Source of the DNA: an uncultured Latescibacterota bacterium | Lineage (GTDB): Bacteria; Latescibacterota; UBA2968; UBA8231 | Direction of reading: 5' to 3' | Assembly (NCBI GenBank): GCA_951813615.1 | Contig: OX638377.1 | Coordinates: 4,242,599-4,306,598, forward strand | Length of the DNA: 64,000 nt | Shown: positions 51,442 through 61,042 of the stretch, piece by piece | Layout of the letters: every line of letters starts with the position of its first letter | How positions within the stretch are numbered: position 1 is the first letter of the stretch | Notes under the pieces: model-generated | The model's database searches: none | What the model was told of the DNA's origin: nothing | What the model saw: only the letters and a program-made list of their open reading frames with translations | Made by a program: the position numbers and the translations under genes

Positions 51442-54400
51442 GTGAATTTAGAGGTGTTTCTCCGCTTTTCCCTCCAAGTGTTTTACTCGTGGCTGGGTGT
51501 TTGCTTGCTCGCGGTGGTGGCGTATGCCGAGCCTGGCCTGCACTTTGAGCCGCTGTACGGCCCGCTTTCCCAGCGCTTTGCGGCCCCTCGCCCAAACGCC
51601 TTTGCGGCGGGCCAACCGCTCTTGCCCGCCCTCAGCCGCGTGCTGATTTCGTACCAAGCCGCAGTGGACTCCGTGGGAATGGCCCACTACGGTCGCCGCG
51701 TCAGCGGGTTTGCCGAGGGACCAAAAGTCGCCGTGGATCTAAACAACTATTTCCGCCTAGAATACCAAGCTAAGCACCGTCAGCTTTGGCACCAGCAGGT
51801 CCGCCGCGACTTTCGCAGCACCGCCTCCGAGCAGCGGCGGCGCAGAGGCAACCGCTTTGAGTGGACTGTGCCCTTTTCCGCGCCCAAGCCTCTGCGGCGC
51901 TTTATCGGCGACGAAGGCCCCAGCCTCGCCCTCAATGGCTCGCGCACCATTATCGTTTCTGGCAAGAGCGAGTGGACCGATGGCGAGGTGCAGACCTCGT
52001 TTGGACGCAGTTCCAAGTTCCCCTCGCTGGGCATCGAACAGGAATCCGATTTCACGGTGGAAGGCAAAGTCGGCGAGCTGATCAGCATACGCATCGACCA
52101 AGACACCCAAGACTTCGGCTCGGCCATTGGCTCCAATTTGGGCGATCAGCTATCCAACCAGATCAAGCTCGACTACGATGGCGAAGAGGACTCCATATTC
52201 CAAGAGGTACAAGCCGGCAACACCACCCTAGAACTACCCAATACTCGTTTCGTCGGCTTTCGGCAGAAAAACAAGGGCCTCTTCGGCATCCGCGCCAAGG
52301 GACAGATCGGTCCGCTGGCCTTTACAACCGTGGCCAGCCACGAAAAGAGCAAATCCAACCGCCAGACCTTCAAGGGCGGAGCGGCCATCGACACACTCCA
52401 GCTCAAAGACTACCAATACCTTCGCAACACGTATTTCTTCTTGCACGAATTCTACCGCGCTCACCTTTCCGACTTCCGCAGTCTGTTGGACGGAGTGCAG
52501 TTTGGCCCGGAGAACTTCGTCGATATCAGTCGCCTCGAAGTCTATATCAACGACTTCAATACGCGAAATGACGCCGAACTGTTCGCCAAGCCCGGCATTG
52601 CTTGGGTCGATCCGTCCGACTCTCTTTCCACCATCGAGTGCTTTGACGCGGCGGGCAATCGCCTGCGCAACAGCGGCTGCTTCGAGGAGGGAACCTGGCA
52701 CCGGCTCGACCCGGACGACGACTACGCGGTCGTGGCCGAGGCGGGGTATCTCATCCTCAACAGACCCGTGTCCAACCCTTATGCCATGGCCGTGCATTTC
52801 AAAACCAGCGCACCGGACTTCGACGGCCCCCTCCAACACGAGACAACTCGGCTCAAAGCCAGCGCCGAAGCCGACTCCTTACACCTGAAGCTGATCAAGG
52901 CCCGCAACGCCCGCCCGGGTTTCCCCACTTGGAATCTAGAGTGGAAAAACGTGTACCGCATTGCCTCCGGGTATTCCACCGGCCGCCGCTTCGACCCCAA
53001 GACGTTGCAGGTCGATATCGCCAAGGAAGTGCCCGGCCAAGAGGACCAACTTTCGCAACAGGGCCGCTCCTACTTGCAGATTTTGGGCTTGGACGAGCGC
53101 GGCAAAGACCCCGGCAGCGCACCCGACCGCGTTGTCGACGCCGACTACATAGGGCTGGACGACATCCGCGGGCACTTGATTTTCCCCGACCAGCGGCCCT
53201 TTGATCCGCGCTCCGCCAAATATCGCGGCCTGCTCGACGAACCCGTCTCCGCCATCTACGACGAGCAGCAGCAGCGCACCCAGATCGAGGCCAGCCGCTA
53301 CAAAATCCTCGTCCGCGCCGCCTCCTCGGAGCAGCGCATTCGGCTGGGCGGCATCTTCGGCGGCGTCCGGCCCGAGACCGTAGAAGTCCAGCTAAACGGC
53401 CGCCCCCTGACGCGAGACACCGACTACCGCGTCGATTTCACGGGCAGCGTGACGTTTCTCGGCTCGGTTGCTCAGGAAGTGGCCGACCCCGGCGCCGACT
53501 TGGAAATCTCCTTTGAGTCCGAAGACGTCTTCAACATCGGCAGCCAGCAGAAGACCTTGTTGGGCTTGCGCACCGAGTACGAATTCTGGGGGGGCGACGG
53601 CCGAGTGGGCAGCACCATGATCTACAACAACGAGCGGTCGAGCGACCGGCGGGTGCGGGTGGGCAACGAGCCCAAGCGCACAGTGATATGGAACTTCGAC
53701 TTACGCGCCCGGCGCGAGGTGCCAGTCCTCACTCGCGTCGTCGATATGCTGCCGCTGGTCAAGACCGCGGTCCCCTCGGAAGTGACCTTAGACGCCGAAA
53801 TCGCCCAAAGCCGCCCCAATCTCAACACCAAGGGGCGCGGCTACATCGACGACTTTGAGGCCAGCGAGCAGCCCATCTCACTGGTCGTCAACCGCACGCG
53901 CTGGGCACCGGCCAGCACACCGGTTGGCGCGCGCTTCGGCGCGGAAAACCGCGCACCCTTCATCTGGTACAATCCCTACAACAGGGTACTGCGCACCGAC
54001 ATTTGGCCTAACCAAGAAGAGCAAATTGAAGCTCAAAACCGGACTACTGACATCCTGTCGCTAGAGCTGATGCCGCTCCCCGAACCCGCCGAGTCTTGGG
54101 GGGGAATCGCCCTCGCCTTCTCGGCTGTCAACGACTTCTCCGAGTCCAAGTTCATGGAGGTATGGATTCGGGGCCAGGAGGGCACCTTGCACGTGGACTT
54201 GGGCGACCAAATCAGCGAGGACTACATCGCCAACGGCCGCCTCGACACCGAAGACGAGCCTTTCCCGGGGCAAGCCGCCGGGGACGGGTTGGTATCACGG
54301 GAAGAAGACGTGGGCATCGACGGTCGCGATGACGAGGCCGAATTGAACTTCTACTTGCGGCTGCAAGACGCCGCGTTCGACACCACCCGCTCCCTCGCTG

Positions 54401-57400
54401 AGCGGAAGCAGGCCTTCACCGCGCTGTACCCGGACTCCGATCCCCTGCATCCCAACCGCTCGGCCGACGACCCCGAAGGAGACAACTGGAAATACGACCC
54501 CCAGCGCGGCAAAAACGATTACAGCCATATCAACGGAACCGAGGGAAATAAGAAAGACGTCGAAAGCGGCGACCGCCCGGACACAGAAGACCTCAACGGC
54601 AACGGCGTGCTCGACCGCCGCAATAATTACTACCAGTATGAGATCGACCTGTCGTCGAGTCACTACGAAGTCGCCGGCACCCAAAACAAGGGCTGGCGCC
54701 AGCTCCGGGTGCCCCTGTTCGGCCCTCACGTCGGGCGCGTGGGCTTGCCCGACTCCACTCGCATCGAATACGCGCGCCTGATGCTTTCGAGCGCGCCGCG
54801 GCCGGACGCAGCAGACACCGTGCGGGCCGAGATCGCGCTCGTGGAGATCGTGGGCAACAAATGGCAGGAAGACGACGTCGTGCGGCTCGACGAGCGCTTT
54901 CCGATTGGCGACCGCGAGGTCCTCGACGTCACGGTCATCGGCACGGACAAGAGCCAGAGCTACCGACCGCCACCCGGCGTAAAAATCCGCCGCAACGTGC
55001 AGTCGCGCACCCGCGAACGCGAGCAGTCGCTCGTCCTGGCCTACGAAAACCTAGAACCTGGGCACCAGATGTCGGCGACTCGAATCCTGACCCGTGCGTC
55101 CAATTACACCAGCTACGAGCGATTGCGCATGTACGTGTATGGGGATTCGAGTGAAACCATTGAATACGCACACGGCGATTCGAGCGACTTGGTACTCTTC
55201 GTGCGCTTTGGCGTGGATTCGACCAACTACTACGAGGCCATCAGCCCCATCTTCCCGGGTTGGGAGGGTGGACGCAAAGGCTGGAAGGGCAATCAAGTAG
55301 ATGTGGACCTGCCGGTCATCTCCCAGCTCAAGGCCCTCCTGCAATCCGAACAGGCCGACACCACCACGGGCGAGTTCTACTACACCTACCGGATAATCGA
55401 CCCACGCGGAGCACCGCTAGATAGCAAGACCTTGATCGCTCAACGCGAACTGGAAGCGCTGCACGCGGCCGGCTACGACCCCCAAGTCGAGCGCTTTTCC
55501 CTAGACCAAGTCTTTGCGCGGTCGGGTCTGCGCAGCGGCGAGCAAGCCATTTATCGGGTGCGCGGCAATCCGTCGATGCAATCGATCAAACAACTGAGCG
55601 TCGGCTTGCGCAACCGGGCGGAAAACCACGCGTACAGCGGCCGGGTCTTGCTCGACGAACTCCGCCTCGACGAGGCGCGCAACGACCCTGGACTAGCCGC
55701 GTACGCCCAGCTCAACACCAAGCTGGCCGACTTTGCCAACCTCGGCGGCAACGTGCTCTGGCGGCAGGAAAACTTCCGCAGCTTTACCGGCCAAGGAGGC
55801 AACAGCACGGACCGCGAAGCCGCACTGTCGGTCTCCTCCAACGCGCAAAAGCTCCTGCCGAGTAGCTGGGGATTTTTGATCCCGGTCAAGGTAAATGTCA
55901 GCCGCTCGACCAGCTTGCCGCGCTTTGGTCCTGGCTCGGATGTGGAGCTGACCGCCGAAGAGAAGCTAGAGCAACAGGCCGTCCGCTCCAAGGAATTCTA
56001 CGATGTGTCCATCAGCCGACGACAGGGCAAAAACTTCCTCCTGCGCTGGACCCTCGACCAGATGAACTTGCGGCTTTCGCACTCGCGTGAACACAGCTCG
56101 GACCCGGTGCGCCCGATCAACGAGCGCGAGGCCCAGACGATGAACTTCAACTACAGCATGCCCCTGCCCAAGCCAGCGCTGCGAATCATGGGCTGGCTGC
56201 CGTCGTTTATGCCCGACGGCTGGACGCGGATGGAATTCCGTCCGCTACCTTCGAGCCTGACCTACTCGGCCAACGGCAGCCGACGCACCTCGCGGCTGCT
56301 GCGCCGTGGCGACGACGAGCCGACCGAGCAGGAGGACTTTACGCTCGCCGAAACCTATGCCTCTAAGCTCAGTCCATTCTCCGGTCTATCGGCCAACTAC
56401 AACCTCAAAATCGACCGAGACCTGCGAAAAAAATTCGTCCCCGAGGAGTGGAGCTTTGGGCGCGAAGTCGGGCGCAGGCAAACGGCCGACCTCAGCCTTT
56501 CGCTGCGCTTGGTCTCGTGGCTGGACCAAAACTACACCTTCAAGGCCAATTACGACGAGCAAAACGACCCAACGCAACGGCGCGGGGTGGCCCCGATCGA
56601 TTCGATCAGCGGTCTGCCGTTCAAGACCCTCGACATCCGCAACCAAAACGATCTCTCCGTACGCCTCAATCTCAAAATCCCGACCCTGCTTAAGAACTTG
56701 GGCAAGTCCCCAGGGCAAAGCCGCAAGGCGCAGCGGCGCGACGACCGAGATCGCAACCGCAACCGAAATCGCGAACCCGGCGAGGACGCGCCCACCCCAC
56801 AGAAAAACCAAACCGAATCACAGAAAGGCCAAACCGAACCGCAGAAAAACCAAACCGAATCACAGAAAGGCCAAACCGAATCACAGAAAAACCAAACCGA
56901 ATCACAGAAAAACCAAACCGAATCACAGAAAAACCAAACCGAATCACAGAAAAACCAAACCGAATCACAGAAAAACCAAACCGAGGCACCACAAGGCCCC
57001 AATATCTTCCGCCGTTTCGCCGGGTGGACCGGCCGCATCGTCGAGCCGGTCAACGCCAGTTGGCGGCGCAACATCAACTCCCGCCACTTCAACTTGCTGC
57101 ATCGTCCCTCGCTTTCCTATCAACTCGGCCTCGAAGACACGCTGCGGGTGCGGCAGACAACCCAAGGGCTAACTCATCAAGACAATTGGTCGCACACGGC
57201 CTCGTTTGAGACCGGCTCGGGGATGCGGTTGCCCTTGGGCATTAGCGTCAAGGTCAACTCCAAAGAGCAAACCACCGAGCGCAGCGGCGCTTCGCAGCAA
57301 CGGCTGCGGCTGCGCAACGAGCGGACCTACCCGCGCGTGAGCCTTAGCTGGGGGCGCGCCGACCGGCTGCCCTTGATAAAGAGAGTGATCAACAGCGCAC

Positions 57401-57957
57401 AGGTAAACGCGAGTTTTGAGTCCTCAGAGGCCAGCGAGGGCGAGGGCAGCCTCATGCCCGGCCACCTGCTCTCCGAGGAGACCAAGACCGAGTTCAGGGC
57501 GTCGTGGAACGGTCGTTGGCGCTGGGGACCGACGACGACGATCGAGCGCGTGATCTCCACCTCGGAGAGCCGCGATTTTGAACCAACCGCAACGGGCGAC
57601 GGCGCGCAGCCCCTGCGCGGCACCCGCGACAAAGAGCGCGTGACCACCACGTTCAAGATCACCCATAACCTCAAGCCGCGACGGTTGCCCCTGATCGGAC
57701 GACTCAAAAGCGACGTCACGCTCAACTTGGAACAGAAGTTTGAAGGAGAAACGCGCTCCATCGCCACCGGCGACGAAGAGCGCGTCCCCAACGGCAAAGA
57801 GGACCGCTGGCGCACGCAGTTGTCCATGACCTACAACTTCAGCACGAACTTCCGCGGCGAGGGGCGGATTCGCATCGAGAACAACAAAGACCACCTGCGC
57901 GACAAGACGCGAAAGATCCGCGAGGTGCGGCTTTCGGGCACGTTCTTTCTCCGCTGA
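51442..57957 (+). CDS. sprA: SprA-type outer-membrane translocon protein of a type IX-like secretion system
   Basis: 2171 residues, close to the usual 2000-2500 of SprA (Sov), the huge 36-strand outer-membrane channel of type IX secretion. The start is GTG 51442 (AGG upstream); a GTG at 51454 is an alternative. An N-terminal hydrophobic stretch (WLGVCLLAVVAYAEPG) is a signal peptide. Family landmarks: VEVQLNGRPLTRDTDYRVDF, FNIGSQQKTLLGLRTEY, VIWNFDLRARREVPVLTR, VVDMLPLVKTAVPSEVTLD, GRGYIDDFEASEQPISL. Many barrel strands with aromatic girdle residues run to the C-terminal SGTFFLR. An unusual QKNQTES repeat tract lies at residues ~1787-1849 (repeat 56800-56988), in a region that would be a loop. 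Candidate cargo proteins sit at 1-15.4 kb. Confidence 0.88.
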   Translation: MNLEVFLRFSLQVFYSWLGVCLLAVVAYAEPGLHFEPLYGPLSQRFAAPRPNAFAAGQPLLPALSRVLISYQAAVDSVGMAHYGRRVSGFAEGPKVAVDLNNYFRLEYQAKHRQLWHQQVRRDFRSTASEQRRRRGNRFEWTVPFSAPKPLRRFIGDEGPSLALNGSRTIIVSGKSEWTDGEVQTSFGRSSKFPSLGIEQESDFTVEGKVGELISIRIDQDTQDFGSAIGSNLGDQLSNQIKLDYDGEEDSIFQEVQAGNTTLELPNTRFVGFRQKNKGLFGIRAKGQIGPLAFTTVASHEKSKSNRQTFKGGAAIDTLQLKDYQYLRNTYFFLHEFYRAHLSDFRSLLDGVQFGPENFVDISRLEVYINDFNTRNDAELFAKPGIAWVDPSDSLSTIECFDAAGNRLRNSGCFEEGTWHRLDPDDDYAVVAEAGYLILNRPVSNPYAMAVHFKTSAPDFDGPLQHETTRLKASAEADSLHLKLIKARNARPGFPTWNLEWKNVYRIASGYSTGRRFDPKTLQVDIAKEVPGQEDQLSQQGRSYLQILGLDERGKDPGSAPDRVVDADYIGLDDIRGHLIFPDQRPFDPRSAKYRGLLDEPVSAIYDEQQQRTQIEASRYKILVRAASSEQRIRLGGIFGGVRPETVEVQLNGRPLTRDTDYRVDFTGSVTFLGSVAQEVADPGADLEISFESEDVFNIGSQQKTLLGLRTEYEFWGGDGRVGSTMIYNNERSSDRRVRVGNEPKRTVIWNFDLRARREVPVLTRVVDMLPLVKTAVPSEVTLDAEIAQSRPNLNTKGRGYIDDFEASEQPISLVVNRTRWAPASTPVGARFGAENRAPFIWYNPYNRVLRTDIWPNQEEQIEAQNRTTDILSLELMPLPEPAESWGGIALAFSAVNDFSESKFMEVWIRGQEGTLHVDLGDQISEDYIANGRLDTEDEPFPGQAAGDGLVSREEDVGIDGRDDEAELNFYLRLQDAAFDTTRSLAERKQAFTALYPDSDPLHPNRSADDPEGDNWKYDPQRGKNDYSHINGTEGNKKDVESGDRPDTEDLNGNGVLDRRNNYYQYEIDLSSSHYEVAGTQNKGWRQLRVPLFGPHVGRVGLPDSTRIEYARLMLSSAPRPDAADTVRAEIALVEIVGNKWQEDDVVRLDERFPIGDREVLDVTVIGTDKSQSYRPPPGVKIRRNVQSRTREREQSLVLAYENLEPGHQMSATRILTRASNYTSYERLRMYVYGDSSETIEYAHGDSSDLVLFVRFGVDSTNYYEAISPIFPGWEGGRKGWKGNQVDVDLPVISQLKALLQSEQADTTTGEFYYTYRIIDPRGAPLDSKTLIAQRELEALHAAGYDPQVERFSLDQVFARSGLRSGEQAIYRVRGNPSMQSIKQLSVGLRNRAENHAYSGRVLLDELRLDEARNDPGLAAYAQLNTKLADFANLGGNVLWRQENFRSFTGQGGNSTDREAALSVSSNAQKLLPSSWGFLIPVKVNVSRSTSLPRFGPGSDVELTAEEKLEQQAVRSKEFYDVSISRRQGKNFLLRWTLDQMNLRLSHSREHSSDPVRPINEREAQTMNFNYSMPLPKPALRIMGWLPSFMPDGWTRMEFRPLPSSLTYSANGSRRTSRLLRRGDDEPTEQEDFTLAETYASKLSPFSGLSANYNLKIDRDLRKKFVPEEWSFGREVGRRQTADLSLSLRLVSWLDQNYTFKANYDEQNDPTQRRGVAPIDSISGLPFKTLDIRNQNDLSVRLNLKIPTLLKNLGKSPGQSRKAQRRDDRDRNRNRNREPGEDAPTPQKNQTESQKGQTEPQKNQTESQKGQTESQKNQTESQKNQTESQKNQTESQKNQTESQKNQTEAPQGPNIFRRFAGWTGRIVEPVNASWRRNINSRHFNLLHRPSLSYQLGLEDTLRVRQTTQGLTHQDNWSHTASFETGSGMRLPLGISVKVNSKEQTTERSGASQQRLRLRNERTYPRVSLSWGRADRLPLIKRVINSAQVNASFESSEASEGEGSLMPGHLLSEETKTEFRASWNGRWRWGPTTTIERVISTSESRDFEPTATGDGAQPLRGTRDKERVTTTFKITHNLKPRRLPLIGRLKSDVTLNLEQKFEGETRSIATGDEERVPNGKEDRWRTQLSMTYNFSTNFRGEGRIRIENNKDHLRDKTRKIREVRLSGTFFLR
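56800..56988 (+). repeat. Nine-copy 21-bp coding minisatellite in sprA
   Basis: Units cagaaaaaccaaaccgaatc plus one base repeat nine times with few changes (cagaaaggcc in units 2 and 4; ccg end in unit 2; aggca end in unit 9). Each encodes QKNQTES or QKGQTES/QTEP. The number of copies may vary by slippage without frameshift. Confidence 0.95.
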
Positions 57958-57992
57958 GCATGTTGCTCAGCGCGGCTACAGGAGATATTTTT

Positions 57993-58355
57993 GTGTTTAA
58001 TCAACGCGAGCAACGCGCGCTCATCGGCCTGACGGCAGCCCTGCTCATTGGGATGCTCGTCGCCGCAAGCGATTGGCATCGCCCATCGCATTCAGAGGAA
58101 TTCAGCGTTGTGCCGCGTGCAGTGGCTCCGCCGCCGCTCGAGGAGGTAGTAGTCAAGCAGGGGCCGCTCTCGCTCAATTCGGCTACGATAGCCGAGTTAG
58201 TCGCGCTGCCGGCAATCGGCCCTACGATCGCCGAGCGAATCGTCGCCTTTCGCCGCGAGCGCGGTCCTTTCGAGCGGCTGGAGCAACTAACCGAAGTCAA
58301 TGGCATCGGCGCGAAAACGCTAGAAAAGCTCCGTCCTTTGCTCACCGTGGAGTAG
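57993..58355 (+). CDS. ComEA-like helix-hairpin-helix protein
   Basis: 120 residues from GTG 57993, which has an AGGAG site at spacing 8; an ATG at 57960 that overlaps the sprA end region has no such site. A single membrane anchor (ALIGLTAALLIGMLVAA) precedes a linker and a C-terminal HhH DNA-binding domain: LSLNSATIAELVALPAIGPT and GPFERLEQLTEVNGIGAKTL. ComEA binds incoming DNA in the periplasm during natural transformation. DprA (61035), another transformation protein, lies 2.7 kb further on the same strand, which supports a competence role. Confidence 0.82.
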   Translation: MFNQREQRALIGLTAALLIGMLVAASDWHRPSHSEEFSVVPRAVAPPPLEEVVVKQGPLSLNSATIAELVALPAIGPTIAERIVAFRRERGPFERLEQLTEVNGIGAKTLEKLRPLLTVE

Positions 58356-58377
58356 CAGCGCATTCTGCAGGAAGGGG

Positions 58378-59271
58378 TTGAGATTGTTTGGTTTTGGCAG
58401 GACAAAGGCCACCGGGATCCACATCAGCGGTCAAACCGTGCGCGTCGCCGCCCTAGACGCTGGGCGCGCTGGGATCCGGCCGCTGGTCTTGGCGGCCGAC
58501 GAACTAGAGCAGTCCTTTGACCCAGTGGCCTTGGGCGACAAGCAGCAGCGGCAAGGGCTAGCCGCCAAGTTGGCCGCACTCGCGGCGACGTACAACTTTG
58601 ACTACAGCAACGCCTGTTTCGCGCTGGACCGGCGCTTGGGTTTCATTCAACGCCGGCCCCTCGTAGCGGGAACTGAGCACGAAAACCGCGAACAACTCCT
58701 GTGGGAATCCGAGCAAATTTTGGCCGGAGAAACGAAGGATTTTAGCTGCGATTTTGTGCTGACCTCGCAATGGGGCTTTGTGGTGGCGGTTCGCCACCGC
58801 GCCCTTGACTACTACCGCGCGCTAGGCAAGAAAACGGCGATTGGTCGACTCGATGTGGATATAGTGCCCTTTGCCCTGTACAACGCCAGCGAATGCGCCA
58901 ACCTGCTCACCAAAGATAAGTTCTCGCTCCTGCTCTATGCGGATGTTGACGAGGCTTGGCTCCTGCTGATAGAGGAAGGCGAGCTGGCCGCGCTGGCCAG
59001 TTGCGTCTGGGAGGAAGAAGACGACGCGCCCGAAGCCTTAGCAGGGGCCGCTCGCAAGCTGCTGAGCGATAATGGTAGCGACCTCCAGCGCCTATGGGGT
59101 GCTGGCATTGTGTATTGGAGCGAGGGCTTGGCCGCACATTTGGGGGTGCCGCATTCAATCCTCGATCCACTCGCTGCGATCAATCCCAGGTTGCTCGGCA
59201 GCGCTACACCTGCGCAGCGATCCGCGTATGCCATTGCCGTTGGGCTGGCTCAGCGGGGGCTGGTGGGATGA
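58378..59271 (+). CDS. PilM-like (type IV pilus assembly) actin-fold protein
   Basis: 297 residues. TTG 58378 follows AGGAAGGGG; TTG at 58384 is an alternative. GFGRTKATGIHISGQTVRVA is the usual opening of PilM/SHS2-fold proteins, which bind the PilN N terminus on the cytoplasmic face of the inner membrane. LGRLDVDIVPFALYNAS and LLLYADVDEAWLLLIEEGEL fit the second half of the fold. It is shorter than typical PilM (about 350), and the family match is by eye. The next gene begins with ATGA overlap and has the topology of PilN. Confidence is moderate. Confidence 0.55.
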   Translation: MRLFGFGRTKATGIHISGQTVRVAALDAGRAGIRPLVLAADELEQSFDPVALGDKQQRQGLAAKLAALAATYNFDYSNACFALDRRLGFIQRRPLVAGTEHENREQLLWESEQILAGETKDFSCDFVLTSQWGFVVAVRHRALDYYRALGKKTAIGRLDVDIVPFALYNASECANLLTKDKFSLLLYADVDEAWLLLIEEGELAALASCVWEEEDDAPEALAGAARKLLSDNGSDLQRLWGAGIVYWSEGLAAHLGVPHSILDPLAAINPRLLGSATPAQRSAYAIAVGLAQRGLVG

Positions 59272-60548
59272 TCCGCGTCGAGCTGCTCGCCCGCCAGCGG
59301 CGGAGGTCGCCGTGGTCAAAAGCCTTGCTTTTGGTCTTGGTCCTCTGTGGCGGACTATACGGAATTCACCAGTTCTCGCCCGCGCTAGTGAGGCCGCTTT
59401 TCAACGCGGGTTCTGCCCTCATTTCCGCAGCGCAGCAAGAACTCGCACCCAAGCCCACGGCGCAACAAGAAACCACACCAAGCCCGGGGCAAGAGAGCAC
59501 CCCTAAGCCCGTGGCACAGCAAGAAAAGGCCACACCAAGCCCCATAGTGCAGCAAGAGAGCACATCCAAGCCCAAAATGCAGCAAGAAACTACACCAAAC
59601 CCGGTGCAAAAGGCCTCCCCTAAGCCCGAGGCACAGCAAGAAAAGACCTCGCCAAGTCCCGCAATCCAGCAAGATAGCACTCCTGAGCCCAGAGTGCAGC
59701 GAAAAACCACACCAAGTCCGGTACAAGAGGTCGCCTCCAAACCCATAGCGCAGCAAGAGAGCACGCCCAAACCCACGGCACAGCAAGAAACTACACCAAG
59801 CTCGGTGCAAGAGGTCGCACCAAGCCCCGTAGTCCAGCAGGAGAACACGCCCGAACCCGGGGCGCGGCAAGAGGCCACTTCTAGCCCTGTAGTGCAACAA
59901 GAAACCGCGACCGAGCCTGTGGTCCCACCCCGTCCCACCACACCAGCCCCAACGCCGCCCCAAGACCCCTCATCCCAGCGCAGCACGGCCTGCCACCAAG
60001 TCATGCGGATCAACGAAAAGGTTCCCGTCGAGATTCGCGTGTATTCGCTGAACTGCAATTCGAGCGGAGAGTACTGGCTGGAGGGAACCAGCCCCTCGTA
60101 CAAAGTATTGCGCATATTCAGGCTTGGCTTGCAAGCGTTGCCATCGCGGGTTTCGTTTTCGACTTGGCGGGAAGAGCGCACGCTGCGCTTTTCATTCCAA
60201 GGCCGCTTTGCCGAGCAGGATAGTCCTCCACTGGCCGCCCTCTCGTCTAGCCAAGCAGAGCAATTCTTCGGCAAGGTGACCCGTTGGGCCGACGCGAGCG
60301 GCCTAGACAGCCTGTCGATCGAAGAGCCCACCCATAGGGCCTTGTCGTCGTCGCGCACGCACCAGCGGCAAAAACTGCGGGGCCTTGGCTCCCCTCAGCA
60401 GATCAACGCCTTCCTGCAGCAGTTGCAACAGATCGCGGAGGTCGCGACCCTCGGCGAGGTCTTGCTCATGCCCGTCACAAGCGACGAGCGCGGCTGGGTT
60501 CAAGCGCGGCTCTACGCGGCCGTGGACATCATTGTGGACGAGCCCTGA
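59268..60548 (+). CDS. PilN-like single-span membrane protein with a long P/Q/T/E-rich repeat linker
   Basis: 426 residues from ATG 59268, overlapping the PilM-like stop by four bases. A short basic N-terminal end (MIRVELLARQRRRSPWSK) is followed by one membrane segment (ALLLVLVLCGGLYGI). Then residues ~55-235 consist of imperfect repeats of the KPTAQQETTPSP type, and residues ~240-426 form a globular periplasmic domain (ACHQVMRINEKVPVEIRVYS at its start). The layout is PilN-like, but the linker is far longer than normal. The repeat may be an extendable spacer to reach across the periplasm. The C-terminal domain has no recognisable motif. The gene's stop overlaps the coaD start (TGATG). Confidence 0.5.
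   Translation: MIRVELLARQRRRSPWSKALLLVLVLCGGLYGIHQFSPALVRPLFNAGSALISAAQQELAPKPTAQQETTPSPGQESTPKPVAQQEKATPSPIVQQESTSKPKMQQETTPNPVQKASPKPEAQQEKTSPSPAIQQDSTPEPRVQRKTTPSPVQEVASKPIAQQESTPKPTAQQETTPSSVQEVAPSPVVQQENTPEPGARQEATSSPVVQQETATEPVVPPRPTTPAPTPPQDPSSQRSTACHQVMRINEKVPVEIRVYSLNCNSSGEYWLEGTSPSYKVLRIFRLGLQALPSRVSFSTWREERTLRFSFQGRFAEQDSPPLAALSSSQAEQFFGKVTRWADASGLDSLSIEEPTHRALSSSRTHQRQKLRGLGSPQQINAFLQQLQQIAEVATLGEVLLMPVTSDERGWVQARLYAAVDIIVDEP
59440..59960 (+). repeat. Low-complexity repeats encoding a P/Q/E/T linker
   Basis: Units of about 21-30 bases, such as cagcaagaaa-ccacaccaag variants, recur about 15 times with drift. They form the spacer of the PilN-like protein; many units end in QQE(T/S). 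Confidence 0.8.
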
Positions 60549-61042
60549 TGAACCGCATTGCAGACGCAGCCATTTATCCCGGCAGCTTCGACCCCATCAC
60601 CTTTGGCCACCTGAACATCCTAGAGCGGGCCTTGGGCATCTTCTCTCAAGTCACCCTGCTGGTGGCGATCAATCCCAACAAAAAACCGCTCTTTTCGCTG
60701 GCGGAGAGCCGGGCGATGATCTCCGAGGCCATCAGCAACTGGCCCCAAGCCAAGGTCGATTTCCACGACGGCCTGACCGTTGACTATGCGCGGCAACACA
60801 ACATCCGCACGGCCGTGCGGGGCCTGCGAGCGGTGACTGACTTTGAGCACGAGTTTGCCATGGCCTTGACCAACCGCTCGCTGTGGCCCGAGTTCGACAC
60901 GGTCTTTCTAATGACCAAGGCCGAGTACATGTATCTCAGTTCGTCGGTCGTGCGCGAAGTGGCGCAAATGGGCGGGCAGTTGAACCAGTTCGTACCGCCT
61001 TGTATCGAGCGACGCCTGCGGGAGAAATTCCACAATGCCTGA
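60548..61042 (+). CDS. coaD: Phosphopantetheine adenylyltransferase
   Basis: 164 residues, the standard size. It joins ATP and 4'-phosphopantetheine to dephospho-CoA in the cytoplasm. The nucleotidyltransferase motif is YPGSFDPITFGHLNI, and YMYLSSSVVREVAQMGG near the C terminus is the conserved ISSS-type motif. TVDYARQHNIRTAVRGLRAV is also conserved. ATG 60548 overlaps the previous stop. It is followed by dprA, overlapping by eight bases. Confidence 0.96.
   Translation: MNRIADAAIYPGSFDPITFGHLNILERALGIFSQVTLLVAINPNKKPLFSLAESRAMISEAISNWPQAKVDFHDGLTVDYARQHNIRTAVRGLRAVTDFEHEFAMALTNRSLWPEFDTVFLMTKAEYMYLSSSVVREVAQMGGQLNQFVPPCIERRLREKFHNA

Noticed and set aside
56800..56988. Direct repeats that could be taken for a CRISPR array
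   Set aside because: The 21-bp units are tandem without unique spacers and lie in frame inside sprA.
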